The notes under the pieces were generated by a model. It was not told the DNA's origin. It worked only from the letters and a program-made list of their open reading frames with translations, and ran no database searches. The translations under genes were made by a program, and so were the position numbers. From positions 1 to 42,410 of the forward strand of contig JBKPCD010000073.1 of the NCBI GenBank assembly GCA_046727175.1: a DNA stretch of 42,410 bases. The letters run 5' to 3'. Shown one piece after another: positions 32,484 to 39,724 of this stretch. The DNA comes from JBKPCD01 sp046727175 (lineage in GTDB: Bacteria > Acidobacteriota > Vicinamibacteria > Vicinamibacterales > 2-12-FULL-66-21). Numbering within the stretch: position 1 is the stretch's first letter; every line of letters starts with the position of its first letter.

Positions 32484-32590
32484 GACGGAGGGGACGGAGG
32501 ACACGGAGAAGAACAGTGTTATATCCGTGCTCTCCGTGCCTTCGCGGTGATCAGCTTTGTCCGTGCTCTCCGTCTCCTCTGTGACCCTCC
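32484..32590 (+). repeat. ACGGAGGACACGGAG / CTCCGTG inverted word repeat
   Basis: The left arm GACGGAGGGGACGGAGGACA and continuation (32484-32512) faces CTCCGTGCC/CCGTGCTCTCCGTCTCC words (32524-32590). I recognise this CACGGAG family as widespread in unrelated bacterial phyla. Confidence 0.75.
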
Positions 32591-32617
32591 GGCATGCGGG
32601 TTGCGCCGGCAGACGCT

Positions 32618-33279
32618 ATGACCTTGACAGATCAGCTCGACCGAGTTGCCGCGTTCGACCCTGCGCCATACCCCGTTCCGAATACCTGGAAACCGAACTG
32701 CAACCCTCGACGAACCGCGTCGCGTTGTTCGCCTGTTCAGGACGCGATTTGTTCGGATCGGTCCAGCTGGGTGTTCCGTTCGTTGAGCACTGGATGTCGA
32801 TCAACGACCGACCTCCCTGCACCCACTGGCTCGTGTCGAGTCGGAGTACCCGCTACGCGGCCGTGCTTGCGGACACCAACTTCGCACGGATCCTGGTCAT
32901 CGCGACGGGCGCAGTCGTCGACGCCCGCGAGGTGACCGGAGTCAAAACGCGCCGGACGGACCAGGGAGGCTGGTCGCAGGCACGATTTCAACGGCACATC
33001 GAGAACTTCCACCTGCATCACGCCAAGGAGGTCGTCGAAGCGCTCGCTCGGATCGTACAGCAGGAGGGCATCGAGCACGTCCTGCTCGCCGGCGACGAAG
33101 TGATCCTGCCGTTGGCGCTATCGGGTGAGGCGGCGAAGCGGACCCTCAAGTCGTGCGAGTTGCCGACGAACTGTTGACGCGAGCCCGGAACACGAGCGCC
33201 TGGATCACGTTCATCGAGGATACGTCTTTGCTCGCCCCGTACGACGGCGTCGCGGCGTTGCTGTGTTTCAGGGCGTGAC
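32618..33279 (+). pseudogene. eRF1/Vms1-like (baeRF) protein, deleted and frameshifted
   Basis: From ATG 32618 the frame starts MTLTDQLDRVAAFDPAPYPV, then jumps and shifts to YLETELQPSTNRVALFACSG, RDLFGSVQLGVPFVEHW, WSQARFQRHIENFHLHHAKE and HVLLAGDEVILPL. A further shift leads to VADELLTRARNTSAWITFIE and PYDGVAALLCFRA with a stop at 33279. These match the bacterial eRF1-superfamily host-factor proteins, which have a release-factor/Vms1-like fold. About 60 residues near the N-terminus and a stretch near 33150 are missing. The longest intact frame ends at 33177. Confidence 0.7.
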
Positions 33280-33286
33280 TCACACG

Positions 33287-33326
33287 AGAAGGTAGAAGCT
33301 CCTGACTTCTAACTTCTAGCTTCTGC
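33287..33326 (+). repeat. AGAAGCTAGAAGT-word inverted repeat
   Basis: AGAAGGTAGAAGCTC (33287-33301) faces CTTCTAACTTCTAGCTTCT (33307-33326). The right arm contains the last codons and stop of the minus-strand VTT-domain gene. Confidence 0.7.
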
Positions 33327-33923
33327 CGCCTGTCGTCGCGGTCCGCGCAGCGCAGCTATCACCGATATCGTGGTGCCGATCACCGCCAGGATCGCCAGAG
33401 CACCGACGACGACCGCGAAAGTTTCCGTCTTCATCCACGCAACGATTCCGCGCCCGTAGTGCCTGGCCAGCCACGACTCGATCGCGAATCGCACGATGCG
33501 AGAAGCGGCCAACGTGAGGAAGAAGCGGCGCACGTCCACGCCGAGCGCGCCGCTCGTCAGGACGAATGCCGTGAACGGAAACGGCGGCGGGATGACGGCC
33601 AGCGCACCGATCGACAGGGCGGCACTTTGTGTGACGCGCTGCTGAACGCGTTTCAACCGCGACGGCCGGACGAGACGTGTGAGGCCATGTTCTCCCAAAA
33701 TGCGGCCGATCCAGAACGTCACGGCGCTGCCCACGAGCGATCCTGCCGTCGCCAGCACTGGATACAACCAGAAGAGGTCAGGCCTCCGCGCGACGAGGAT
33801 GATCACGACGAAATCGATTCCAAGCGGCAGGAAGAAGACCAGCGACGAATCGAGCGCGGCCATCACGAACAGGCCGGCGGGCGTCAGGAAGTATCCGAGA
33901 AGCGACTGGAAGAGGGCCCGCAT
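33309..33923 (-). CDS. VTT/DedA-family membrane protein
   Basis: The 204-residue protein has four to five hydrophobic segments and the VTT (SNARE-associated Golgi) layout: an N-terminal PLGIDFVVIILVARRP, AGSLVGSAVTFWIGRILGEH and AVIPPPFPFTAFVLTSGALG with the conserved Pro-rich re-entrant loop. Related DedA proteins flip polyprenyl-phosphate or phospholipids. The C-terminal AEARS-stop is encoded by a word repeat. It is divergent from the DUF885 gene, with 54 bases between starts. Confidence 0.85.
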   Translation of the reverse strand: MRALFQSLLGYFLTPAGLFVMAALDSSLVFFLPLGIDFVVIILVARRPDLFWLYPVLATAGSLVGSAVTFWIGRILGEHGLTRLVRPSRLKRVQQRVTQSAALSIGALAVIPPPFPFTAFVLTSGALGVDVRRFFLTLAASRIVRFAIESWLARHYGRGIVAWMKTETFAVVVGALAILAVIGTTISVIAALRGPRRQAAEARS

Positions 33924-33977
33924 CGGTGGCGCGCTATATTGTCAATGGACTTCCACTCGACCTGCGAGGGCGAGACG

Positions 33978-35336
33978 ATGAGAACGATGAGGCTGGGGTG
34001 GAGACGGAGGCCGTTGCGCCTGTTATCGGCGCTGGGGTTCGCATGCGTTGCGGTTGTCGCGAACGCACGTGCGGGCTCGCCGGGCCCCGCCGGGTTCGTG
34101 CAGGGAAAGACGATGAACGGGATTGCCGAAGGCTATGTGAAGCTCGTGCTCGCGATGGGCCGACACGATGCCGATTACGTCGACGCCTATTACGGCCCGC
34201 CTGAGTGGAAGCGCGAGGCGGACGTGACGAAGCTCGAGCTCGCCGAGATTGGATCGCGGAGCGCGAGGCTGCTCGGCGATCTCGCCGCCGTAAAGCCGGG
34301 CGGCGCCGAGATCGAGCAGTTGCGACGGCATTACCTCGAGCGTCAGCTGTCGGCCCTGGCGGCACGCGTTCGTATCTTGCAAGGCGAACGCCTGTCCTTC
34401 GACGAGGAGTCGAAGGCACTCTACGATGCGGTCGCGCCGACTTTCTCCGAATCACACTTTCAGGAGATCCTCGATCGGCTCGCCCGTCGGTTCCCGGGAC
34501 AAGGTCCGCTCGCGGAACGTTACGATGCATTCCGCCGCGGTTTTGTCATTCCACGTGACAAGCTGGATGCCGTTTTCCAGCTCGCCATTCGGGCGGGTCG
34601 CGAGCGAACACTCAAACACATCCGCCTGCCGGAGTCGGAACAGTTCAGCGTCGAGTACGTGACGAACAAATCGTGGGGCGGCTATAACTGGTACCAGGGG
34701 AACTATCACAGCCTGATTCAGGTCAACACCGACCTGCCCATCTACATCGATCGTGCCGTCGACCTCGCGTGCCACGAGGGATACCCCGGGCATCACGTGT
34801 ACAACGCGCTTCTGGAGAAGCATCTCGTGCGCGACCGGGGATGGGTCGAGTTCTCGGTCTACCCGCTCTTCTCGCCCCAGTCGCTGATCGCGGAAGGCAC
34901 GGCGAACTTCGGAATCGAAGTCGCATTCCCCGGGCCGGAGCGAGTGGAGTTCGAGCGGACCGTCCTCTTTCCTGCCGCGGGGCTCGACGGCGCAACAGCG
35001 GCGGAGTACTACGAGGTTCAGGCGCTCGTCGATCAACTCGCGTACGCGGGCAATGAAGCCGCGCGGCGGTACTTGAATGGACAGATGGACGCTGCCGCAG
35101 CTGCATCATGGCTCGAGCGGTACGCGCTGATGCCGTCGGACCGAGCGAAGCAGCGAGTCCGATTCTTCGATCAGTACCGCAGCTACGTGATCAACTACAA
35201 CCTCGGCAAGGACATGGTGCGCCGCTTCATCGAGTCGCGCGGCGGCGCCGCGGACCAGCCGCAAAAACGGTGGGAGGAGTTCGAACGCCTGCTGTCGTCG
35301 CCGAGGCTTCCATCGGGACTGGCGCCCGTGCAATAA
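33978..35336 (+). CDS. DUF885 metallopeptidase-like exported protein
   Basis: The 452-residue protein begins with a signal peptide (MRTMRLGWRRRPLRLLSALG then FACVAVVANARA). The DUF885 core carries HEGYPGHH at residues 266-273, a zinc-type HExxxHH pattern, followed by EGTANFGIEVAFPG with a probable third ligand Glu, and YYEVQALVDQLAYAG. The family is thought to be peptidase-like, but few members are characterised. The start at 33978 (GAGGG 7 bases upstream) is chosen over upstream in-frame starts that lie antisense to the VTT gene. It is followed after 6 bases by the PMT-like gene. Confidence 0.87.
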   Translation: MRTMRLGWRRRPLRLLSALGFACVAVVANARAGSPGPAGFVQGKTMNGIAEGYVKLVLAMGRHDADYVDAYYGPPEWKREADVTKLELAEIGSRSARLLGDLAAVKPGGAEIEQLRRHYLERQLSALAARVRILQGERLSFDEESKALYDAVAPTFSESHFQEILDRLARRFPGQGPLAERYDAFRRGFVIPRDKLDAVFQLAIRAGRERTLKHIRLPESEQFSVEYVTNKSWGGYNWYQGNYHSLIQVNTDLPIYIDRAVDLACHEGYPGHHVYNALLEKHLVRDRGWVEFSVYPLFSPQSLIAEGTANFGIEVAFPGPERVEFERTVLFPAAGLDGATAAEYYEVQALVDQLAYAGNEAARRYLNGQMDAAAAASWLERYALMPSDRAKQRVRFFDQYRSYVINYNLGKDMVRRFIESRGGAADQPQKRWEEFERLLSSPRLPSGLAPVQ

Positions 35337-35342
35337 CACGAC

Positions 35343-36608
35343 GTGACCGGCATCTTCTCGCGATCGGTTGTCGCCGCGGCTGCCGTGCTGTGCCTCGCCG
35401 GGTACGTGTTCGTGTACGCCACCGGACGCGCCGACCAGCCAATACGCTCGGATGGTTTCAGCTACTACGTGTACCTGCCTGCCTGGTTCATCTTTCATGA
35501 CACGACCCTGGCCGCAGTCGCGAAGGACTGCTGCGGTGGCGAATTCCCGGATTTCACGGCCATCATTCGCTGGCCCGGAACACGTCACTGGGTCAATGCG
35601 CACCCGATCGGCGTGGCCATCATGCAGGCGCCGTTGTTCCTCATCGGTCATGGTCTGACGCGGTGGTCAAACCTGTCGGCTGACGGGTTCACGCTCTACT
35701 ACCAGCACGCTGCCGGTCTCTCCGGCCTGTTCTGGACCATCGCCGGCCTCTGGTCGCTGCGGCGACTCCTCGTTCGTCATTTCACGGATACCGTAACCGC
35801 CGTGACGCTGATGGTGATTCTGTTCGGCACGAATCTCTATCACTATGCGACGTTCGACAGCTCCTACAGCCACGCGTATTCGTTCTTTCTGTGTGCCGCG
35901 TTCCTGAATCTCCACGATCGGTGGATCAGATCGCCCTCGCGCCGCCTCGCGGTCCTCCTCGGTCTCGTGTCTGGTCTGATCGTGCTCACACGGCACACGA
36001 ACGTCCTGCTGCCCGTGTTGGTTCTCCTCTTGGCAACGAGATGGAACGAGACGCTCAGGCGATCGGAGGATTTGCTGACGATCGCGGTCGTCGCCGCGGC
36101 GGTCGTCGCGCCGCAAGCCGCGTTGTACTACCGCGCGACGGGACGGATTCTCGTCAGCCCGTACGGGGTGCTCGGCTTCAACCTCGGCTCGCCGGCAATC
36201 CTGGGTGTGCTGTTCAGCGTGAAGAAGGGCCTGTTCTTCTGGTCGCCGATTCTACTTGTTGCGGTTGCCGGATTGGCGATGCGATCACCAGGTGCGCCGG
36301 CGTTCACGCGGCCGGCTGCGTTGTTCCTGATCTTGAATACCTACCTGATCGCAAGCTGGTGGGACTGGCAGTTCGGCGCGAGCTACGGCCATCGAGGTTT
36401 CGTCGACTCGCTTCCGATCTTTGCTGTCGGCCTCGCGTCTTTCTACGAGTGGAGTGCACGACGCCGCGCACGCCTGCCGATCGTCGCCTGCGCGACGAGC
36501 ATCCTCGTCGGGCTCTCGGCCTTTCAGATGTTCCAGTACTGGAACCGTGTGCTGCCGATGAGCGACACGACGTGGGAACAATACCGTTCGGTATTCCTGC
36601 GTTTGTAA
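35343..36608 (+). CDS. PMT/GT39-like multispanning membrane protein
   Basis: The 421-residue protein starts at GTG 35343 and has about ten hydrophobic segments. A first extracytoplasmic loop contains SDGFSYYVYLPAWFIFHDTT and DFTAIIRWPG, later NLYHYATFDSSYSHAYSFFL and SWWDWQFGASYGHRGFVDSL. The overall shape is that of GT-C fold (dolichyl/undecaprenyl-phosphate mannosyl transferase-like) enzymes, with an acidic Asp early in the first loop. Acceptor and donor are unknown. It forms an operon with the 147-residue gene, whose ATG abuts its stop. Confidence 0.75.
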   Translation: MTGIFSRSVVAAAAVLCLAGYVFVYATGRADQPIRSDGFSYYVYLPAWFIFHDTTLAAVAKDCCGGEFPDFTAIIRWPGTRHWVNAHPIGVAIMQAPLFLIGHGLTRWSNLSADGFTLYYQHAAGLSGLFWTIAGLWSLRRLLVRHFTDTVTAVTLMVILFGTNLYHYATFDSSYSHAYSFFLCAAFLNLHDRWIRSPSRRLAVLLGLVSGLIVLTRHTNVLLPVLVLLLATRWNETLRRSEDLLTIAVVAAAVVAPQAALYYRATGRILVSPYGVLGFNLGSPAILGVLFSVKKGLFFWSPILLVAVAGLAMRSPGAPAFTRPAALFLILNTYLIASWWDWQFGASYGHRGFVDSLPIFAVGLASFYEWSARRRARLPIVACATSILVGLSAFQMFQYWNRVLPMSDTTWEQYRSVFLRL

Positions 36609-37052
36609 ATGACCTCTCGACCGCTTCCATTTCGATCGTTACTTCTTTCCGCAGCCGGGCTCGTCGTCGCCATCGCGGGGCTGGTGTATCTGCGAGATCC
36701 CGCCTGGCTGCTGAGGACCGAATCGGGCTTCGGACCCTGGGAAGTGGATCAGAACGGCACGCGCTTCCGGTGGATGGGCGGCCACGCGTCGTTCTTCGTT
36801 CGATCGGACGCGCCGGGCGTGACGATTCCACTGCGAACGACGTTCAACGAGGGTGACCGGCCAATCGTCGTCTCGATCAGCATCGACGATCGGTCCGTCG
36901 ATCGCGTCGTGCTCACCGACGGCGATTGGCGCCACAGCAGCGTGCGGATGCCGCCGCGCGGGACCCGGCGAGCGTGTCGCATCGACATTCGCGCGGATCG
37001 GACCCGCACAGGAAATCGCGCGGTCCAAGTCGGAGAAATACAAATACGGTAG
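36609..37052 (+). CDS. membrane-anchored hypothetical protein, 147 residues
   Basis: It has one N-terminal hydrophobic segment (about residues 8-28) and then an extracytoplasmic beta-rich domain (NGTRFRWMGGHASFFVRSDA, IPLRTTFNEGDRPIVVSISI, DDRSVDRVVLTDGDWRH). The stop-start junction with the upstream GT-C-like gene is direct (TAAATG). The domain looks like a small carbohydrate-binding-like sandwich, as often found beside or at the C-terminus of such transferases; this is inference. Confidence 0.6.
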   Translation: MTSRPLPFRSLLLSAAGLVVAIAGLVYLRDPAWLLRTESGFGPWEVDQNGTRFRWMGGHASFFVRSDAPGVTIPLRTTFNEGDRPIVVSISIDDRSVDRVVLTDGDWRHSSVRMPPRGTRRACRIDIRADRTRTGNRAVQVGEIQIR

Positions 37053-37107
37053 AGTCCGACTCGACGTGTAGCGTCCGACTTGGTCAAACGTGTAGTGTCC
37101 GGCGTTA
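37049..37107 (+). repeat. GTAGNGTCCGRCT short direct repeats
   Basis: GTAGAGTCCGACTCG, GTGTAGCGTCCGACTTGG and GTGTAGTGTCCGGCGTTAG occur in succession in the gap before the FRG gene. Confidence 0.5.
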
Positions 37108-37130
37108 GCTTGACTCGAGGTGGTCCACCG

Positions 37131-37910
37131 GTGGCAAGTTGGCTCGACGTGCTCGAACAGTTGTACGAAGGTTCGTGGAGCGCGGACCTGCAGCGCTATC
37201 GATCGCCGTTCGCGTTCCGCGGCATGCCACGATTCGATCATAGCCTTGCAACCTCGCTCGTCAGGCTTGCCGCAGGCAAGGCCGACGTGCGGCGGCTCGA
37301 GACAGCGCTTCTTCGAAACTTTCGCAAGTACGCACGCAGCGAAGACACGCAGACCGACTCGATCTGGGATTGGCTCGCCCTCGGTCAGCACCGCGGCCTG
37401 CCCACTCGGCTGCTCGACTGGACCTACTCACCGCTCGTCGCGCTGCACTTTGCCACCTTGAACACCGCTGAATTCGACGCCGACGGCGTTGTCTGGTGCG
37501 TGAACTTCATCGAAGCGAACAGGCTGCTCCCCGCGATGCTCAAACGACTGCTCCAGCACGAAGGATCGGGCACCTTTACCGTCGAGATGCTGACGACGAT
37601 TGGAACGCTGCGGGAGTTCGATGCGCTGAGGCGCGAGCCGTTCGTCGCGTTCGTCGAGCCGCCGGCGCTGGACCGGCGCATCTTCAATCAACTCGCGCTC
37701 TTCTCGCTGATGTCGAATCCCGCCGCCGACCTCGGGCAGTGGCTCGAGAAGCACCCGAAGATCTGGCGGCGCGTACGCATCCCCGCCGAATTGAAGTGGG
37801 AGATTCGCGACAAGCTCGATCAGGCGAACGTGAACGAGCGCGTGTTGTTCCCTGGACTCGATGGACTCAGCCGGTGGCTCACCAGGTACTACACGCCACG
37901 CAGCCGGTAG
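37131..37910 (+). CDS. FRG-domain protein
   Basis: The 259-residue protein begins at GTG 37131, with GAGGTGG 8 bases upstream; an upstream TTG at 37080 lies in repeat. The FRG signature is clear: SPFAFRGMPRFDHSLATSLV near residue 25, then LGQHRGLPTRLLDWTYSPLV at about residue 84 and ALHFA. FRG domains are predicted nucleic-acid- or nucleotide-related and occur as stand-alone proteins and in defence-like and toxin contexts; no activity is established here. No antitoxin-like partner is adjacent. Confidence 0.87.
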   Translation: MASWLDVLEQLYEGSWSADLQRYRSPFAFRGMPRFDHSLATSLVRLAAGKADVRRLETALLRNFRKYARSEDTQTDSIWDWLALGQHRGLPTRLLDWTYSPLVALHFATLNTAEFDADGVVWCVNFIEANRLLPAMLKRLLQHEGSGTFTVEMLTTIGTLREFDALRREPFVAFVEPPALDRRIFNQLALFSLMSNPAADLGQWLEKHPKIWRRVRIPAELKWEIRDKLDQANVNERVLFPGLDGLSRWLTRYYTPRSR

Positions 37911-38060
37911 TTCGGTGGTCCGGTAGCTCGGTCGCTCGCGGCGGATTTGGTAGCTCGGTAGTTCGATTCGAAATGGACCGATGCAGAAACACGAGACCAG
38001 AGGGCAGGAGTATGTCGAATGCAGCCGGCAAAACGTTTCCTGATCTCCTGATTTCCTGTC
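37909..38060 (+). repeat. GGTAGCTCGGT words and GGAGATC hairpin (third site)
   Basis: Words CCGGTAGCTCGGTCGCTCG and GGTAGCTCGGTAGTTCG (37909-37966) are followed by an inverted repeat: CACGAGACCAGAGGGCAGGAG (left part, 37990-38010) against TTCCTGATCTCCTGATTTCC (38037-38060). Both word families recur elsewhere in the window (7682-7760; 1261-1333 and 11349-11418). Confidence 0.7.
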
Positions 38061-38095
38061 GAGCGCCGTCGGTCTTAGTGATCAGGTGAGATCGA

Positions 38096-39076
38096 ATGCG
38101 TGCGATAGAGATCGCGAGACCTGGTGGTCCGGAAGTCTTGACTCTGGTCGACCGTGGCGTTCCGACACCAGCCGCAGGAGAGGTGCTCATTCGCGTCGAA
38201 GCGGCTGGCGTAAACCGGCTCGATATTCTGCAGCGCGAAGGCAGGTATCCGCCGCCGCCGGGTGCATCGGACCTGCCAGGGCTCGACATTGCCGGAGCGA
38301 TCGTCGCGCTCGGTCCGGATACGCCGCGGTGGCGCGAGGGCGATCGCGTCTGTGCGCTCGTGACGGGCGGGGGCTATGCGGAATATTGCGTGGCCGCGGG
38401 ACCACAGTGTCTTCCGATCCCGGCCGGCTACGATGCCGCGCAGGCCGCGGCGATTCCCGAGACGTTCTTCACCGTCTGGACGAACCTCTTCGAGCGCGCC
38501 GGGCTTCGCGATACCAAAAATGCGCGCGTGCTCGTTCATGGCGGCACGAGCGGCATCGGGACGACGGCGATTCAGCTCGCCAGGGCGTTTGGAGCAACGG
38601 TCTTCGCGACCGCCGGCACGGACGAGAAGGGCGCCGTGTGCGAACGGCTCGGCGCAACCGCGATCAACTACCGCAAAGCCGATTTTGTGGCGTCGATCAC
38701 GAAGCACACGTCCGGGCGCGGCGTCGACATCGTCCTCGACGTCATGGGAGGGGATTACCTGCAGCGCAACATCGACTGCCTGGCGATGCACGGGCGACTC
38801 GTGCAAATCGGTTTGCAAGGAGGCGCACGGGCGCAGATCAACCTCATGGCGGTGATGCAGCGGCGGTTGACGATCACCGGCTCGACGTTGCGCCCGCGCA
38901 CCGTCGTCGAGAAAGGTGCGATCGCGCGCGAGCTCGAAACCCACGTCTGGCCGCTGCTCGCCGCGCGCACTGTCGCCCCGATCGTTCACAAGACGTTTCC
39001 GCTGGAGCGAGCCGGCGACGCCCATCGGGCACTCGAGGCCGGCGAAGTCATCGGGAAGGTTGTGCTGCTTCTTTGA
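38096..39076 (+). CDS. PIG3-type NAD(P)H quinone oxidoreductase
   Basis: The 326-residue medium-chain reductase lacks the structural-zinc Cys cluster of alcohol dehydrogenases and has the PIG3/QOR pattern: MRAIEIARPGGPEVLTLVDR, VNRLDILQREGRYPPPPGAS, LPGLDIAGAIVALG, the NADPH motif LVHGGTSGIGTTAIQLARAF and LQIGLQGG-like QIGLQGGARAQINL. It probably reduces quinones or enones in the cytoplasm. It ends inside the convergent membrane protein gene (29-base tail overlap). Confidence 0.9.
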   Translation: MRAIEIARPGGPEVLTLVDRGVPTPAAGEVLIRVEAAGVNRLDILQREGRYPPPPGASDLPGLDIAGAIVALGPDTPRWREGDRVCALVTGGGYAEYCVAAGPQCLPIPAGYDAAQAAAIPETFFTVWTNLFERAGLRDTKNARVLVHGGTSGIGTTAIQLARAFGATVFATAGTDEKGAVCERLGATAINYRKADFVASITKHTSGRGVDIVLDVMGGDYLQRNIDCLAMHGRLVQIGLQGGARAQINLMAVMQRRLTITGSTLRPRTVVEKGAIARELETHVWPLLAARTVAPIVHKTFPLERAGDAHRALEAGEVIGKVVLLL

Positions 39077-39446
39077 CCATGCGCGATCGGCGCAGGTAGG
39101 CGAGCCAGACGAGCGAGTGCAAGACGACCACAATGGCGCGCGGGAGCTTGTCGCCCGGGTACGTGTTCCGCGGAAGGACCGACCAATAAAGACTCTGGAC
39201 TTGGGTAAGACCCATCCCAATCAGCGCGAACCCGGCGAGCACGCGACCACCCGGGCTCGCGCTCCACAGCGCCCACGCGCCAGCAACCGAAACGGCCGCC
39301 ACGAGCCCGTGTGCGAGCAACTCGATGACGGCTGGTGCGCCACGCATCTCGAGTGTCGTCAGCGTCGAGGCCACCTCACCGGCAAACGATAGCGGCGGCC
39401 AGACGAACAGCACGAGGCACAGGAGAAGCAACCAGCCGCGTGGCAT
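39048..39446 (-). CDS. hypothetical membrane protein, 132 residues
   Basis: It has four hydrophobic segments (LLLLCLVLFVWPPLSFAG at the N-terminus, AVIELLAHGLVAAVSVAGAW, VLAGFALIGMGLTQVQSLYW, AIVVVLHSLVWLAYL). No family is recognised. Its ATG follows directly the TGA of the upstream 71-codon frame (TGAATG), suggesting coupled translation with the topoisomerase operon. It is convergent with the oxidoreductase. Confidence 0.6.
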   Translation of the reverse strand: MPRGWLLLLCLVLFVWPPLSFAGEVASTLTTLEMRGAPAVIELLAHGLVAAVSVAGAWALWSASPGGRVLAGFALIGMGLTQVQSLYWSVLPRNTYPGDKLPRAIVVVLHSLVWLAYLRRSRMVKEAAQPSR

Positions 39447-39662
39447 TCAATCGTCCGGAGTGGTGTCGTTCTTTGCCCTTCTCTCTCCGCGAGCCTCCGG
39501 CGCCCGTTCGTAGGTCTTCAGCAGGATCTTCTCGAGATGCGCGGCGTTCACGTCAGCAATCATGGCCGCGTGCGCGCTCGCCCGCTCGTACACGTCGAGC
39601 TCCTCAGCTTCTTTTCTCAATGCGCGTGGGGCCCCACCCCCCAGCTGCGGCTCGACTCGCAT
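39447..39662 (-). CDS. short ORF in frame with, and downstream of, the topoisomerase gene
   Basis: This frame is the continuation of the topoisomerase B frame past its TAG (39699-39701). It encodes KEAEELDVYERASAHAAMIA, DVNAAHLEKILLKTYERAPE and ARGERRAKNDTTPDD. The first part, EAEELDVYERASA, repeats the topoisomerase C-terminus because of a 40-bp DNA duplication. The part after the internal Met at 39563 looks like a small helical protein and its stop touches the next ATG. Whether it is translated from 39662, from 39563, or by readthrough is unknown. Confidence 0.4.
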   Translation of the reverse strand: MRVEPQLGGGAPRALRKEAEELDVYERASAHAAMIADVNAAHLEKILLKTYERAPEARGERRAKNDTTPDD

Positions 39663-39724
39663 CGCTCGCTCGCCGCAGCCACAGGCGCTCGCCCGCTCCT
39701 ACACGTCGAGCTCCTCAGCTTCTT
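39574..39724. repeat. 40-bp direct repeat flanking dispersed palindromic element copy 2
   Basis: Copies at 39574-39613 and 39685-39724 are identical except for one base (G at 39588, C at 39699), with a 111-base period (37 codons). The intervening DNA holds the palindromic element 39628-39689 (GGGGCCCC, then GCTGCGGC 39644-39651 with GCCGCAGC 39672-39679, ending CAGGCGCT), closely similar to 6896-6959. The single difference makes the TAG stop of the topoisomerase gene (TAC in the other copy). Confidence 0.85.

Noticed and set aside
33459..33977. Upstream extension of the DUF885 gene
   Set aside because: The extension lies antisense to the VTT-domain gene, is charged and low-complexity, and the signal peptide begins at 33978 after a good ribosome site.
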